The notes under the pieces are model-generated. The model saw only the letters and a program-made list of their open reading frames with translations. It was not told the origin of the DNA and ran no database searches. Source: Polytrichum commune (taxonomy: Eukaryota; Streptophyta; Polytrichopsida; Polytrichales; Polytrichaceae). From it: a stretch of 64,000 bases of DNA. A program made the position numbers and the translations under genes. Shown one piece after another: positions 27,840 to 39,647 of this stretch; the stretch's first letter is position 1; the number at the start of each line of letters is the position of its first letter. Location of the stretch: positions 18,897,501 to 18,961,500 of the forward strand of contig OX485805.1 in NCBI GenBank assembly GCA_950295325.1, written 5' to 3'.

Positions 27840-28035
27840 AAGTGGATTTTACAAAGACAATTGGGTGAAGAGCGATCGTAAAAGTCGATTGAAACTTGAA
27901 ACATTGGATGCATTGATGCGAGTGTCATTGATGCATGGTCATCTGATGGAAAATATGGATTGGGCTAGAATTTTTGACACTTGGAAATCGACCGAAAATC
28001 AGAGGGCTTTGCCTTTGGAGTTGGACGATGATTAA
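27840..28035 (+). pseudogene. Possible remnant of a transposase-like C-terminus
   Basis: The frame ending at 28035 contains SRLKLETLDALMRVSL and NMDWARIFDTWKS, and ends LPLELDDD before a stop. This 'NRL..ETLDALMRVSL...MDW..IFD.W' style is what I recall from the C-terminal end of plant hAT-like or zinc-finger transposase-derived proteins, but I cannot verify the family. No upstream catalytic region is found, so at most a fragment remains. Confidence 0.35.
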
Positions 28036-29931
28036 ATGCATTATGTGGGAAATCTATATAATTTTAGTGCAACATTTTATTGCATGTACTTCTTCAATAA
28101 AGTGAGACATCATATCATTTTCATATTCAATACAAAACGGCCAATATCAAGTTTTCTTTTGGGTGAAGTGTGATTACTTTGAAGCCCTCCACATTGAAAT
28201 GTATGTGCACACTTCAAACGTGAGCACTAATCCCAACCTATGCGACCCATGGGTGCACTCAAAGTAGAAAACCAAAGCATGTGGGTGGGTACTTTTGACC
28301 CCTTTATGTAAACCTACATTTGATATGAAAAAAAATTATGTACACATGATAGACCTTGTGCTTGTGCTAGAAAAATGTATCCATTATATGTTATCATCCA
28401 ATTCTAGAATTCTTTGAAGTAAACAATGAGATATATCAATACAAACTTCCACGTAATTTTTCAACATAACATTACTAAGCAACTAGATGATGGTCTCTTT
28501 CCAAAGAAAGAGGTTGCGATCACAAAAATATGATAATTTATTACTTACATCCAAAAAGTCTAGAATTCATATCAATCATTTTGCCACAAACTTGGTGAAC
28601 TAAAAACAAGAGAAATCGCATTGTATTATCCCTATTTATTTATTTATTTTTAATTGTACATGGTTGTGACCCAAAGGTGCACTCTTGTATAGCTAGTCTA
28701 AGTATTGCTGACAACTACCTAAAAGTTATGATTCATCTCCCAATATTAATTCTATATCACAAATGCTCCATCATGTCCTCATGAGGAGATTGTCGGCTGG
28801 TTGCCAACACTTTGGTACCTCATCAAATCATGTCCATTATATTCAATGTTAAGGAGTTTCTCAACTGGCCTCCCTTCATTGAGACCTTGTACCATGGGTT
28901 GTTTTCCTTGAGTTAGTTTAAGTGATAAAATAAACCTAACTACATTTTGGTGTTGATGCTGGGGAAGGTTGTGGTTGTCTTTTAGGACTAGAATTAGAAA
29001 GGTTTTTATGACAAATGATAGATGTCAAAATTGTTCACAATGAATGCACAAAATAGATGGAGGTATTAAAAAAAATAAGAACATAAATAAAGTTTTATGT
29101 CAGTAGGAATCGATGTAATTAACCACCACATGTGCATGTCCCTATTTCTACCCATAGAACCTCTATTCATACCCCCTAGAACATCTAAAGTGCAAACATA
29201 GCCTAAATTGACCTAACATAAAATTCTAAAAAAATTAGATCCAAAACGCAATTCTAGAGCGATGCTTCAAGGTGCAACTAGTTGAATGCCAACGGAATTA
29301 TACTAACACTATTTGATGTTCCTATGGCCATGTTATGAAACACAAAATTAGTGTGAGATGATTGTAACCAAAGACATTATGAGAGCTCTTGACGGTGGAC
29401 GGTTACTTCCGGAGTTCATGTAGCATTGACTTTCTAGGGGTTCTACTACGCTACTCGGGGGATTGTTACAAAGATAGTTGATCAAAATCTAGTTCTAAGT
29501 TTGGTAGACATTATAGAAGTTAATTACGCTATTGATCTTAATTAGGATTAATTAGGATTTCTTAGACTTAATTACACATAATCACACTTAATTAGTTTGA
29601 GTGTGTATGAATACTTTGTGAAAGTAGAAGGTATCAACTAAAATATCATAAAACAAACATGCTAAAATTTTATTAACCCTAAATTTAGTTCCAAGACCCT
29701 TTCAATGGTAAGTCACAAAATTATAACCTCAGTGCTAATGAGGGTTTTGTAATATTTTCTACTTCCTTGTTAATTACATGCTTGATTGTCGGTTTCACTT
29801 CAAACATGAAATCCCAATTAATTGCTTATTTACTCAATGGAAGTGAACATATGTATTTGATTTTGGACCTTGGAGACGAAATGCACTCAATATGGGATAT
29901 GTGGAGAAGTGGCCTTCAAGAATGTCAAGGC
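28036..29931. other. Intergenic, no gene seen
   Basis: AT-rich sequence with no supported coding region, RNA or defined repeat. Confidence 0.55.
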
Positions 29932-30164
29932 CTATGATCGGGGAGAACCGGCGGTTAGTTAGTTACAGATGAACCGGTTGAGTTTGAGAAATAACCGGTT
30001 GAAGTTCATCAAGACTGCAGGAGAATTACCGATCACTTTAGAGGAATTTATGGAATATACCTCAAATTAATACAGAAAAACCGGAGGATGTCAACATGTA
30101 ACCGGTTGGACTAGCAAACACTAGGATCTCAACCGATAATGCCCAAAAATCTCCCCGATCACTG
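29932..30164 (+). mobile_element. ACCGGTT miniature element, well-preserved copy
   Basis: The best-preserved member by motif. It starts CTATGATCGGGGAGAACCGG, carries five CCGGTT/CCGGCG-type sites internally, and ends AATCTCCCCGATCACTG. The 12-bp inverted terminus TGATCGGGGAGA is exact at both ends. The flanks are only partly similar (TGTCAAGGC and GCCCAGGGC), so the duplication is uncertain. Confidence 0.85.
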
Positions 30165-30621
30165 GCCCAGGGCAATGATTTTATTGAAAGTCGGGTGGGG
30201 CGGGCAAAAGTTTTTGGGCGGGCCCCAAAATTCCCGGTTTTTTTGAGGGGCAGCTGCCCCTGCCCGAATCTACCTCCCCGAAAGGCTCATAGGGGGTAGG
30301 ATATTCGGCCTCCATATATATATATATATATATATAGATAGGATGTGTCCGAGAATACATATCTCAAGAGGGCGGGAATGTCAACCGCATCCAAAGTTCC
30401 AAATTGGCCAAAAGTAATGATCGAGTTACACAAAATAGAATGAAGGAATCTGAATGACCAGTTTTTTAATAAGGAACAAACCGCATGTTGTTCCATAGCA
30501 CATGGATGGCATGTAAAGTAATCAAGGTGGTGGGTATAATAAGCTTATCTTTGAATTTGCTCAAGCATCGAGTAAAGTAGTATCCATGAATCTTGAAGCT
30601 TGCCTTAATATAAGTATTCCG
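30165..30621. other. Intergenic, (AT)n at 30313-30337, no gene seen
   Basis: A short AT dinucleotide repeat and G/C-rich patches. No supported gene. Confidence 0.5.
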
Positions 30622-30781
30622 TCATAACATTACTCGGTGTTCAACTCTTGTTTTGTGGGCTTTAACAGTATATAAGTGGGATTCTCGGAAAAAAGTTGCA
30701 CATGGAGACTCATATTCAGACTGAACTCCCAGCATCCCAGTGTTATATTCTCAGGGCTCACGTCGCTAAGTAATGTTACGG
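30622..30781. mobile_element. Small TIR element, CATAACATTACT family, copy 2
   Basis: It begins 'cgtcataacattactcgg' and ends 'aagtaatgttacgg', an imperfect inverted pair. It shares internal blocks with 5742-5900, such as 'agtgttatattctcagggc'. No coding capacity. Confidence 0.65.
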
Positions 30782-31024
30782 TTCAATGGTTTTGCAATTT
30801 TGGTTTCTTGTGACAATGTAAACTTGAGATGTGGGTAAATGTATGCCAACATTCAGAAGTATTATGCATTTTGGAATAAATAAAACAATAGAGAAATCAA
30901 ATGTTAAAGTTTGATACCACTTTTTTCATTACAAAATTTACCCAATATTGTGGTTACTTATGATTTTTTCTGATTCTAGTTTGTGTGGCTAAAATCACCA
31001 TTACCTTCCATTCTTTGTGACTTA

Positions 31025-31546
31025 TGCCCCCTTCCCACCTAACTTTAGCTAAGACTAAAAGTTGGTTCTAACAACTTGGCCTTCACACCATCAACATTAT
31101 CTAGTGCCGAGCCTAGTTGGCAAATGATGTGGCATGGCTTAAAAATGTAGGTTTTAAGCCTCAAGCACAGGCCCTCCCATCGGTACCTAGACATGAGGCA
31201 AGAATGTAGGACCTTTAAGAGTGTCGCCTCCCGCCCATTGTGATTGGTTGCTTGTTAGTCTTAGCTATGAGGGCACGAGGAGCTCCATTAACAACAACTG
31301 ATGGTAAGATAGATGAGTAGTAAGGCATTTGGGGATGGGACAAAAACTCCCCAACATTCATTGCTTGGTAGATAAAATAATGAACATGTGTGAAAACTAC
31401 TTAACTAAAACCTACTTGAAAATTTCCGGAGCCGGTTCTTGTAGGTGCATTGGGATAGCCGGATGCCTCTGCTATAACCAAGGGAGCTTTACCCGGTTTT
31501 TAGGAGATACTTTGGTTATTTGGTAAAGTCAGGTGGGAAGGGGGCA
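31025..31546. mobile_element. TIR element with TTA duplication, PH-like family, copy 2
   Basis: A 522-bp unit with terminal inverted repeats of 23 bases and one mismatch (TGCCCCCTTCCCACCTAACT at the left). It is flanked by TTA at 31022-31024 and 31547-31549. A 3-bp TTA/TAA target is typical of PIF/Harbinger elements. It aligns with 266-775. Internal open frames are not conserved. Confidence 0.85.
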
Positions 31547-31762
31547 TTAAAACGCCAAGTTGGGTTTACGGTAAGCGACACAAACTTTGTGTAGACACTT
31601 TGTGTACTTTGGGGACTTGCCAAGGGAGATTTATTGGCTCTATCTGTAGGACAGAGACTATGCATCAACTTTGTCGTTTCAAGAGCAAATTTCCTAACCA
31701 CTTTGCGTTCACACTTGGACGTTACTTGTTCTTGTTATTTTTGGTCCACTTTATTTAATGTG

Positions 31763-31837
<75 letters not shown>

Positions 31838-32111
31838 ATTGCTCCCTAAAATGCATTGAAAGAAATCTAGTTAACTATAGTTATTTTGGCAGTTCTTGAT
31901 TAATCATTTAAAAAATTTCGAGTGATAAATGAGTAGCTTCAATCCTTGACCCGCATTTGAGAAGAAGGTGCCCAAAATCCAAGAAAAGTTTGGTATAATG
32001 AATAACCATGGATTGGCATGAGCAAAGTGGACAACTACAATTGTAGTCTCTCATAGTAAAGGACAGAGCCTCACGGTTCTACCGTTTTCTTGTTTATTTA
32101 TTTGAAACAAT
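31547..32111. other. Intergenic, (CT)n(AT)n at 31765-31838
   Basis: A long compound microsatellite of CT then AT repeats occupies about 31765-31838. Otherwise no supported feature. Confidence 0.6.
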
Positions 32112-32245
32112 TAGTGGGTTGAGATGACCTTAAACTATCATGTGATAGTGGAGAGGTACCCATTTCCAAATGGAGTGATTGGCGGTTCGATTCCCACTAT
32201 GAAATCTTATGCCTACTTGATGGAAAAAATTAACTAGGTAGCTAG
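32112..32245 (+). mobile_element. tRNA-type SINE-like element, 5' part
   Basis: The stretch contains a B-box-like motif, GGTTCGATTCCC, at about 32187-32198, and an A-box-like region upstream ('tgatagtggagaggtaccc'). It matches the head of the minus-strand copy at 36008-36250, including 'ggagtgattggcggttcg' with one change. It breaks off after 'aactaggtagctagg'. It is not a functional tRNA because no cloverleaf with acceptor stem forms by eye. Confidence 0.65.
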
Positions 32246-33045
32246 GAACTTAGAAAAGATGATTGTTTAAATGGACATTTAACCATCATGTGGGAGGCTT
32301 GTGGTAAAGTGTATTGCTTTGTACATGTCCACGTTGACCGGTAAGATTCTAGATTAGCTACATTGTTTATGTTATTTAGTGTCACATACATTATTGCGAA
32401 GGGCCTAAACTAGATGTCTAGAGTTATTAAGTGTCGTGACATCCGCTAATTGTCAATTTGATACTCTTCATCAACATAAGTAACTTTCTTACAATGAAAA
32501 TTTAGTTACATTATGACAATTAGCATAGCACATTGGAATACTTGAGATGATAGTTTTGCGTTTTAGATTGCAAGGAGAGGATATTATTCAACATACTAAA
32601 CGCAAGTATCATGTGTTTACGTTCTAGTATGCAAGAGGAAGATGTTCCTGAGCATACTAATGCCAAGTGTCGCTTGTGTACATTTTAGTCAACTTGTAGA
32701 CCATTGTGTAACATAGACGTACACTTCATGACACTATTGAACATACTCATGCCAAGGTATTAGTAAGCGCACTTGAACGCCACGTGTCATGAGGTTATAA
32801 TAATGCTGAAGTTGTTGATCATTAGTGTAACCTAGCGTACGCCTCGGAATAGGGTAAGAGATACTATAATGCATTTGAGTGACACTAAATATCACGAACA
32901 ATGTAGTGTAATTGGCCAAAGTTGGTGCTCTTCTTAAAGCCTACTTACCGCATTCTTACACCGCCATTATGATTGTGTAAAGTTGGTGTTGTTTTGTACT
33001 TTTTGCCATATATAATTAGTGGCCTTTACCTTTGGCTTACATAAT
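32246..33045. other. Intergenic, no gene seen
   Basis: AT-rich stretch with no supported feature. Short stretches such as 'catgccaa' recur but without defined units. Confidence 0.5.
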
Positions 33046-35658
33046 CATGGGTCGGTCACTCTATAGGATTTTTGTGCACCATGTGCAGTGGAGGGGTATT
33101 TGTTTAGGGGCTATTTACTTCCAAGGTATGAATTAAAGGTTCCCTCTAATTGCTTAATTCTTTAAAACAACCTATTTGTTTCCACCCAATCATTACTTAT
33201 ATATCCCATGCCAATGCAATTTATTGTAGTCTATACTCCTTATAAGTAACATAGTATTTGTGAAAATGTCGCATTCACATGTGACGATTTTTTTTTAAAT
33301 ATTTTTTTCTTTTCATTTCCCAATGGCGACTAAATTTCTAGTCATATTAAGTAACAAGCCTAGAATGGCCTTCTCAAAAGAGCATCAAACGGCATGCTCC
33401 GGTTTAATGCACTTTCGAGAGCAATGGTGGTGTTACCTTTGAGTTTTTCTTAGGCTATTTTAAATCTACTTGGGTAGTTACTTTCACTACTAAGAATGAA
33501 TTATGTTGGATTCTAGGACTTTTATTACCAAGTGGTGGTAAATGTACTAATCTAGGCTAAATGAGAATCTAAACACGTCTAAATAGTTATAAAAATTTAG
33601 AAAAAGTTGGTGAGGTCAAAAAGGTAGTTGTATTTTCTTGAAAAGTCTTTCAAAAACCGCATTAGAAACCTTTTTGACACCTTTTTAAAACTACTATTTT
33701 TGGCTAATTGCCCGTTCATTCACTCTTGCTTTGCAAGTTTTTGCCTTCTTGTTGAGGTAATATTGTGGGTACTCAAAGGGTACACCGCTAGTATTGCTAC
33801 TTAATGTTATGGTCTTGTGGAGTGCACTTCAACTTTGGAAAAAAATGCATTTGAAACTAATTATGTATGGGCACACAAGTTCATAGAGTAAAGAAGAAGT
33901 CTTTTTATATCATGAATGTTAAGTTTTGATTGCTATCAAGAGTGTTTGAAGTAACAATGATGAACATAACATCCATGAAATAAAAAGACTTCTTCCCTTG
34001 TTATCACTTGCACATGCTACTAGCATTTTGTAAATACATCCAGATGTAGTTGGCAAAAGCTACCTCCAAAGGCCAATTCAAGGTGGCCTTCCTTATTTGT
34101 GACATTTTTGCATGGCATTTTCACAAATACCATGTAATAAAAAGCAATCCATGTCCATACGTACCATTGCATACATACTATTGCAAACATGGTTCTTGAA
34201 GTTATGAACTTCAGAGGGACTTTGGACAAAACATAGTCACATCACACTTGCATATCATAGAGGGCACAAGCAAGGTCAAGTACACAATTCCATTACCCTG
34301 CATAGGTTTAAGTGAATGTGATCCAAAATTATATACTAACTTTGAATTTTGTGAAGGAAAAAATCATAAACATTTTGAGAATCACATTGATCTACAAAGC
34401 CAAGCAGTTTTTGTTGACATAAATTTTTTCAAGAAAAGTCTACCTATTTTGGAAGGCAGTGCAAATAAATATATTGAACATGTAATTGTCTAAAATTTAT
34501 TTAGAACATGAAATTTTTTATACTAAATTAAATTTTCTCTACGAATTTTGTATTGTTGCCCTGAAGTTTATAATGAATTTAAGGAATATAAAAAAAATCC
34601 AACTTCAAAATATTTAAGGTCATGAAATCTACGTCCAAAACTAGATTTAGCCATTACTTTTTGAGTAATACTTTGATGATAAGTTTTGAAGCTATCATCT
34701 TGATATTCTATATTTGAGTACCTAACACAACAATAGAGGTTGGCATGAAAAAAATCCAATCTAAACCACACTTTGCTACTACTTTTAGGCGTTTGACCAA
34801 AAAAATTATGGTTTTAGTATACCAAATCACTTTTCCAAATACTTGACCATGCTTGCTCCCTGTACAACCACATCAACAACTAAACTATCATATACCATAT
34901 ACATTACAAAAGTGCAGGTGTGTTCACCATAATAAATAAATAATTGTGTGCTAAAAAAATGCATCACCCACTCCATAGGAGTCTGCACACTAGCACAAAC
35001 CTTGTACATGATCCCTATACAATTTTCTTTGTCACAAACTTTTCTAGCTCCTCTGCATCAATCCTATGTAGTGTCTATACTTCATTATTAGCATTGTAGC
35101 TCATCATCATAGTTAGAATTAATGCAATCCACATCAATCCACTTGCTATCAGTGTGATTATATTTGAATTAGTTATGGTCCGGTTATTTCTTGTAATATT
35201 GCAACATTACTTTGGTATAGGGATTGTGAGTATTTTGCCTCCCAAATTCTTCGAGTCGGGCCAAAAGGTCAACCAATTGCCTTAGTACCCCAAATGTATG
35301 CCCATTATCCCAGTTCATGGCTTACATTTTCTCAACCCACCATGAACCCTCATCTACTCTAGACAAAATGTTATTATTTCCAGCTTCATTGGCACCAAGC
35401 TAGCTTAGTGCATGCTTACAAATAGATAATACTAAACGTAAACCCTAGTATCCTAAACTTCACCCCGATATTAGTACTACTAAAAAGTAATGGCCCACAT
35501 ATTATGCTCATCTAATTTACTTATAATGGGATCGTCTACTTTTTATGGACCCTTCTTTATTTGTGATTCCTTTATAATTTTTTTATTTCACATGAACTTG
35601 ATCCTCCCTATATCATGCCACACATCGTTTGTAAAATGCACTAAGTGACCCACCCATA
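33046..35658. mobile_element. Long hAT-like element, CACGGGTAGATCACT family, perfect 8-bp TSD
   Basis: The ends are CATGGGTCGGTCACT at the left and AGTGACCCACCCATA at the right, inverted relatives of the termini at 9861-10411 and 36959-37457. TACATAAT stands on both sides, at 33038-33045 and 35659-35666. The outer 200 bases on each side align with the two shorter copies, while about 2.2 kb of interior is absent from them. An 8-bp duplication fits the hAT group. I find no recognisable transposase: the longest frames (34248-34493 plus, 34568-34771 minus) are short and anonymous. It may be a decayed larger parent or an element with captured sequence. The repeat of 1-172 lies within it. Confidence 0.85.
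34698..34862 (+). repeat. Second copy of the repeat at 1-172
   Basis: It matches window positions 1-172 in the same orientation ('atcttgatattctatatttg', 'tgctactacttttaggcg'). It lies inside the long hAT-like element, either as part of its interior or as a later insertion. Confidence 0.7.
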
Positions 35659-36007
35659 TACATAATGCACCATCATACTCACCTATTGATCATTGAAGAA
35701 TGCAAAATGCTTAGGTGTCACATTAAGGCCAATGTTACTTTTAGAGACACATGTCAAAAACTAATCATTTATTGGAACACCCTAAAATGTTGCTCAAGTA
35801 GTGCAAAAAGACCGTGGTCCTTACATGCGAATCTTTGAAGGAGTGAGGTATTTTTGGCCACGTGGGAATCATGTTTAACTTGTACCCATGTCCCTCCCTT
35901 CCTTTCCCTTTGAAATAGATATAAAATGAAAAATGCAAATGATAGTATGACGATAAAATGACCTCACAATGATCATAAAATTTTGTAGAGGATTTTCAAG
36001 CTATACT

Positions 36008-36250
36008 AAATAAATAAATAATCAACGTCGGGCAGTCCGACGTGAATTTGAGCCCATTGGCCCGACCCTGCTCAAGAATCATGGTGAGGTTTACTGCTTA
36101 CCTTGCGGTGGGTGGGTTCTTGGCTTTCTACCTACCTAACTAGTTTTTTCCCGTCAAGTACAGAGAAGATTTCACAGCGGGAATCGAACCGCCAACCACT
36201 CCATTCGGAAATGGGTACCTCTCCACCATCACCTGGTAGTTTAGGATGTA
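36008..36250 (-). mobile_element. tRNA-type SINE-like element, complete-looking copy
   Basis: On the minus strand the unit runs from 'taaactaccaggtgatgg' through an A-box-like segment ('ggtggagaggtaccc') to a B box GGTTCGATTCCCGC (rc of 36177-36190). A tRNA-unrelated body follows, ending in an ATTT repeat tail at about 36008-36022. The head plus A/B boxes and a short-repeat tail match plant tRNA-derived SINEs. Related copies are at 32112-32245 (head) and 37745-37912 (body). Confidence 0.75.
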
Positions 36251-36958
36251 ACCATAGCTATACTAATTAGCACTAGAAGCAACAATAAAACACACATCAT
36301 ATATTGCAAAGATGACTAGACATGAGTGAAAAGCACGGTATGGTGGACCAAAAGTGTCATGTTCCAACGAATGTCGACACCACACATAAACATATTTCTT
36401 TGCGTTCTAGAATACACCAAATTTGTGACATTGAGAACGATTTCCAAAGCATTGGATAGTACGAATGACATAGCCACATTATGACATGACACACTTGATA
36501 CTCTTCGATGTTTCTTTGCTCCAAATCTATTATTGAAGAAAAGTGACAATTCAGTGACATTTTGAACTCTACCACCCAGTCAAGAAACTCGTACTCTTAG
36601 CCACTCATGTAAAAAAAAATTAAAGTGGTCTTCTTACATCTTGGAATTTCAATTAGTTTCTGAAGGCCAAAGACTCTAAAACCGATGTGGTGGATGTCAA
36701 GGATGATGATCTCATTCCCAACGTATAGATATTGTGGTGTAAAACTTCTTCAACTTTCTCTTGCATGCCACCTTCAAATGGGCTCCAAATAAGGACTTTA
36801 ATCCATATTTTTATAATACATCTTTGATTCAAACTAGACTCAACCTCGGCCCCATGCTTTTGAGGGTTGCGGCCTTGAGATTTAATGGAACGCGAGGGAT
36901 GGTTTAGGTTTGCGTGTTTTGGGCAATGGTAAGATCTCTACACTTGTCAAGTACCATT
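36251..36958. other. Intergenic, no gene seen
   Basis: Short unsupported open frames only. Confidence 0.5.
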
Positions 36959-37457
36959 CACGGGTAGATCACTCTAAGGCATTTTTGTGCACCACGTGCG
37001 GCTGGGTTTTTTTTTTGTTTTGGGGCTATTTACCTTCAAGGGCTGAATTAAAGCCTCCCTATAATTACTTAAATTTCAAAAATGACCCATTTGTTTACAC
37101 CCTTCCATTACTTATATTGTCCAAGTCACTGCAATTTTTTGTACTCTATATTCTTTTTAAGTAATTTTGGACAGATGGAAATCCCAATTATCATCCATCC
37201 CCGCGAGTCCTAAACCCATTTACATACCATACTAAACATACCTTCTAGGATCCTTATCTTCAGTCCCTATATTAATTTTACAAAAAAATAATGGCCCACG
37301 TTTTATGTCCATCTAACTTACTTATAATGGGATTGTCTACATTTAATGGCCCCTTCATTATTTGGAATTCCTTTATAATTTTTATTTCAAATGATTTTAA
37401 TCCTCTCTATATTATGCCGCACGTCGTTTTTAAAATGCACTAAGTGATCTACCCGTG
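36959..37457. mobile_element. hAT-like MITE, CACGGGTAGATCACT family, perfect 8-bp TSD
   Basis: A 499-bp unit begins CACGGGTAGATCACT and ends AGTGATCTACCCGTG, an almost exact inverted pair. GTACCATT stands on both sides, at 36951-36958 and 37458-37465. The interior aligns with 9861-10411. The perfect duplication and ends make this the youngest-looking member here. No transposase frame. Confidence 0.92.
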
Positions 37458-37465
37458 GTACCATT

Positions 37466-37648
37466 AGAACATTTGTGTTATTCTAACACATGATTTAGCA
37501 AGTGTTAAAACTTTCAACACATATTGTTGAAAATATCTGGGCTTGATTTCAAGTCCCATCAGGAATTATTGACTCCTTTTTTAATTTTACTTTTCCTCTC
37601 CATATATATGTTGTTCAACATCATTCAATATTTAGACCATATATATAA

Positions 37649-37679
<31 letters not shown>

Positions 37680-37744
37680 AAAAATTCTCTTGTTGAAAAT
37701 CTTGTCCTTGAAGATTCCTACTGTGCATCATTAACATATATAAA
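37466..37744. other. Intergenic, (CA)n(TA)n at 37649-37679
   Basis: A short compound microsatellite. No gene seen. Confidence 0.5.
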
Positions 37745-37912
37745 TAGATTACCAACATCGGGCAATCTGACATGAATTTGAGCCCATTAACCCTACTTTG
37801 CTTAAGAATCCTCTTGGTGTAGGGCGGGGTTTACTGCCTACCTTGCGCTGGGTGGACTCTTGGCTTCCTACTTACTTAACTAGTTTTTTCTGTCAAGGAG
37901 AAAGAAGATTTG
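37745..37912 (-). mobile_element. SINE-like body, 5'-truncated copy
   Basis: The minus-strand body of the SINE family matches 36020-36170 ('gaatttgagcccatt', 'aactagttttttc', 'gtttactgcctaccttgcg'). The head with A and B boxes is missing, as expected for 5' truncation. Confidence 0.7.
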
Positions 37913-38979
37913 ACAACATACAATTTAAGGGCCAGTTCCATGGGGTCCCAAGTCTCAACATGGAGGTGAAGTCCCAACTTTTGAGCCTCAAGAAGTCATT
38001 GAAGTATGGATTTTATCCATTAAAATCAAATCTTGATTATTTTATGCAAAAAAATCTCATGACTTGTATTGCAGGTTAGGTCAAGCTTTTTGCTTAACCC
38101 AACTCTCAACAAAACTCCTAAGCCTCACCTCCAAGAGTGTTGCCATGTAGGCATCCATGCCATACTTGCGACTTAGGACTTAGGATCTTGTGTGAAGTAA
38201 TAAATCCAATTTTCATGCTCTCATCGGGTAAGATTGCATGGGTTGACCTCAAGTGAATTGCGGCCTAGGACTTGGGACCCCATGTGAACTGACCCTAATT
38301 AGTTTGGCACTATGGATCCGGCCATGAAGGTTTTTGACATCAAGGTTGTCATGTAAATCTTTATTGCCCCCGGTGACTCGAGGGGTCATCTCTTGCCAGG
38401 AGAGTGTTCTAATTTGCCACCTCACATTATCATCCGGGTCTCCCACTTGACATGGCGATTCTTATATATTCCAAGAAGAGATAGGCGCAACATAACATTA
38501 TTCACCCATGTGGATTAGTTCCATTGACCCTAGAACATGTCATTTATATTTTGTGGGGCCCCCAAACAAAGTGATATTATTTGTTTACTTTCCATACATT
38601 CAGGGCAACATTTGGAAATTTATGTGGAGTTATACTCCAGCCTAGTCACATGAATCAATGTTCACCCTGACACTATTCACGGGAAGCATAGTTCAACTAG
38701 GCATTATTCACTAGAAATACTATTCATAACAACATTATTCACAATATTCACACTATTCATATTGGCACTATTCACTATTCCTACCAATGTCAATTTCTTC
38801 TTATTAGCTAAGTTTTTTCCCATGAAGATAAGATAGTGGATGCCCATGTCAAAGGATAAATATAGAATGAAACACAACCTCATAGATGAATACTATTATG
38901 AAATCCCATTAGATTTCGATTAGAAATGAAGGAGAATGATACTCCAAAGTAAATTTAATCCTCCTAGAAGGTACTAATG
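37913..38979. other. Intergenic, ATTCAC-rich tract, no gene seen
   Basis: At about 38655-38785 the motif 'actattcac' or 'attattcac' recurs many times with short spacers. A probable decayed CATAACATTATTC element lies near 38485-38600. No gene supported. Confidence 0.5.
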
Positions 38980-39647
38980 GTCAAGTTCCATGTGCCGGTC
39001 CTGGTCCGTTTTTTTAAAATTAAATGGGTGGGCCGGTGAAAAGAGGGTGGTGCCATGTGCCCATCCCTCTCACCCAAGGCCTGATACCCCCCATGGATGG
39101 GTGTCCCACGTTTTGTGTTGTGCAAGAACGGGTGCCAAAGGACCGGCGGTCCAAATGGTCACAAGAAGGACATGTGCCGGTTAGAAAGCTCCGGTGACCG
39201 GATCGTCCGGTCACCTAGGGTACACCCTTGGATACTAAAGGCCACTTTGTTCTTCTAGTCCTTTCTTTTGAGGAGTACTCCTAGAGAACATGTATTTTAT
39301 GATGCTTTTACAATCTGGATCTTCACAATATATATAGATATATCCATTTATAGATATAGATATATTTCACATAATTTGGAATTCATTTAATAAATATATG
39401 GAAATTGATGTGCAAATCAAATATGAAAAGTTAAATGATGATGACCTTCATTGCCGGTGACCTTCATAAAGTGTCATGTCTTATCACTCATCAAATTTAG
39501 TTAGAAAGTAGGAAATCGAAAAAAACCGGCACCCCACATAGAAGTACCCCTCCATAAAATGGGTGACATCACCCATTTTTTGGATGATGTCACCCGTTTC
39601 TCACCCATTTAAAAAACGGACCAGGATCAACACATGGAACTTGGCCC
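38980..39647. mobile_element. TIR element with GGTCAAGTTCCATGTG ends
   Basis: The left end GGTCAAGTTCCATGTGCCGG and the right end (rc GGGCCAAGTTCCATGTGTTG) are inverted over about 45 bases, including 'cctggtccgttttttaaa'. TAA lies close to each end, within two bases on the left and directly after the right end, so a PIF/Harbinger-like target is possible. The right part recurs at 24040-24553. A 64-codon frame on each strand overlaps the left end and is not a gene. Confidence 0.7.

Noticed and set aside
36177..36250. tRNA gene call from the B-box motif
   Set aside because: The A and B boxes are present, but no cloverleaf with acceptor and anticodon stems can be drawn by eye. A SINE head is the better explanation.
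38655..38785. CRISPR-like reading of the ATTCAC repeats
   Set aside because: The repeats are short and irregular with variable spacers, and the sequence is plant nuclear. It is a simple degenerate tandem tract.
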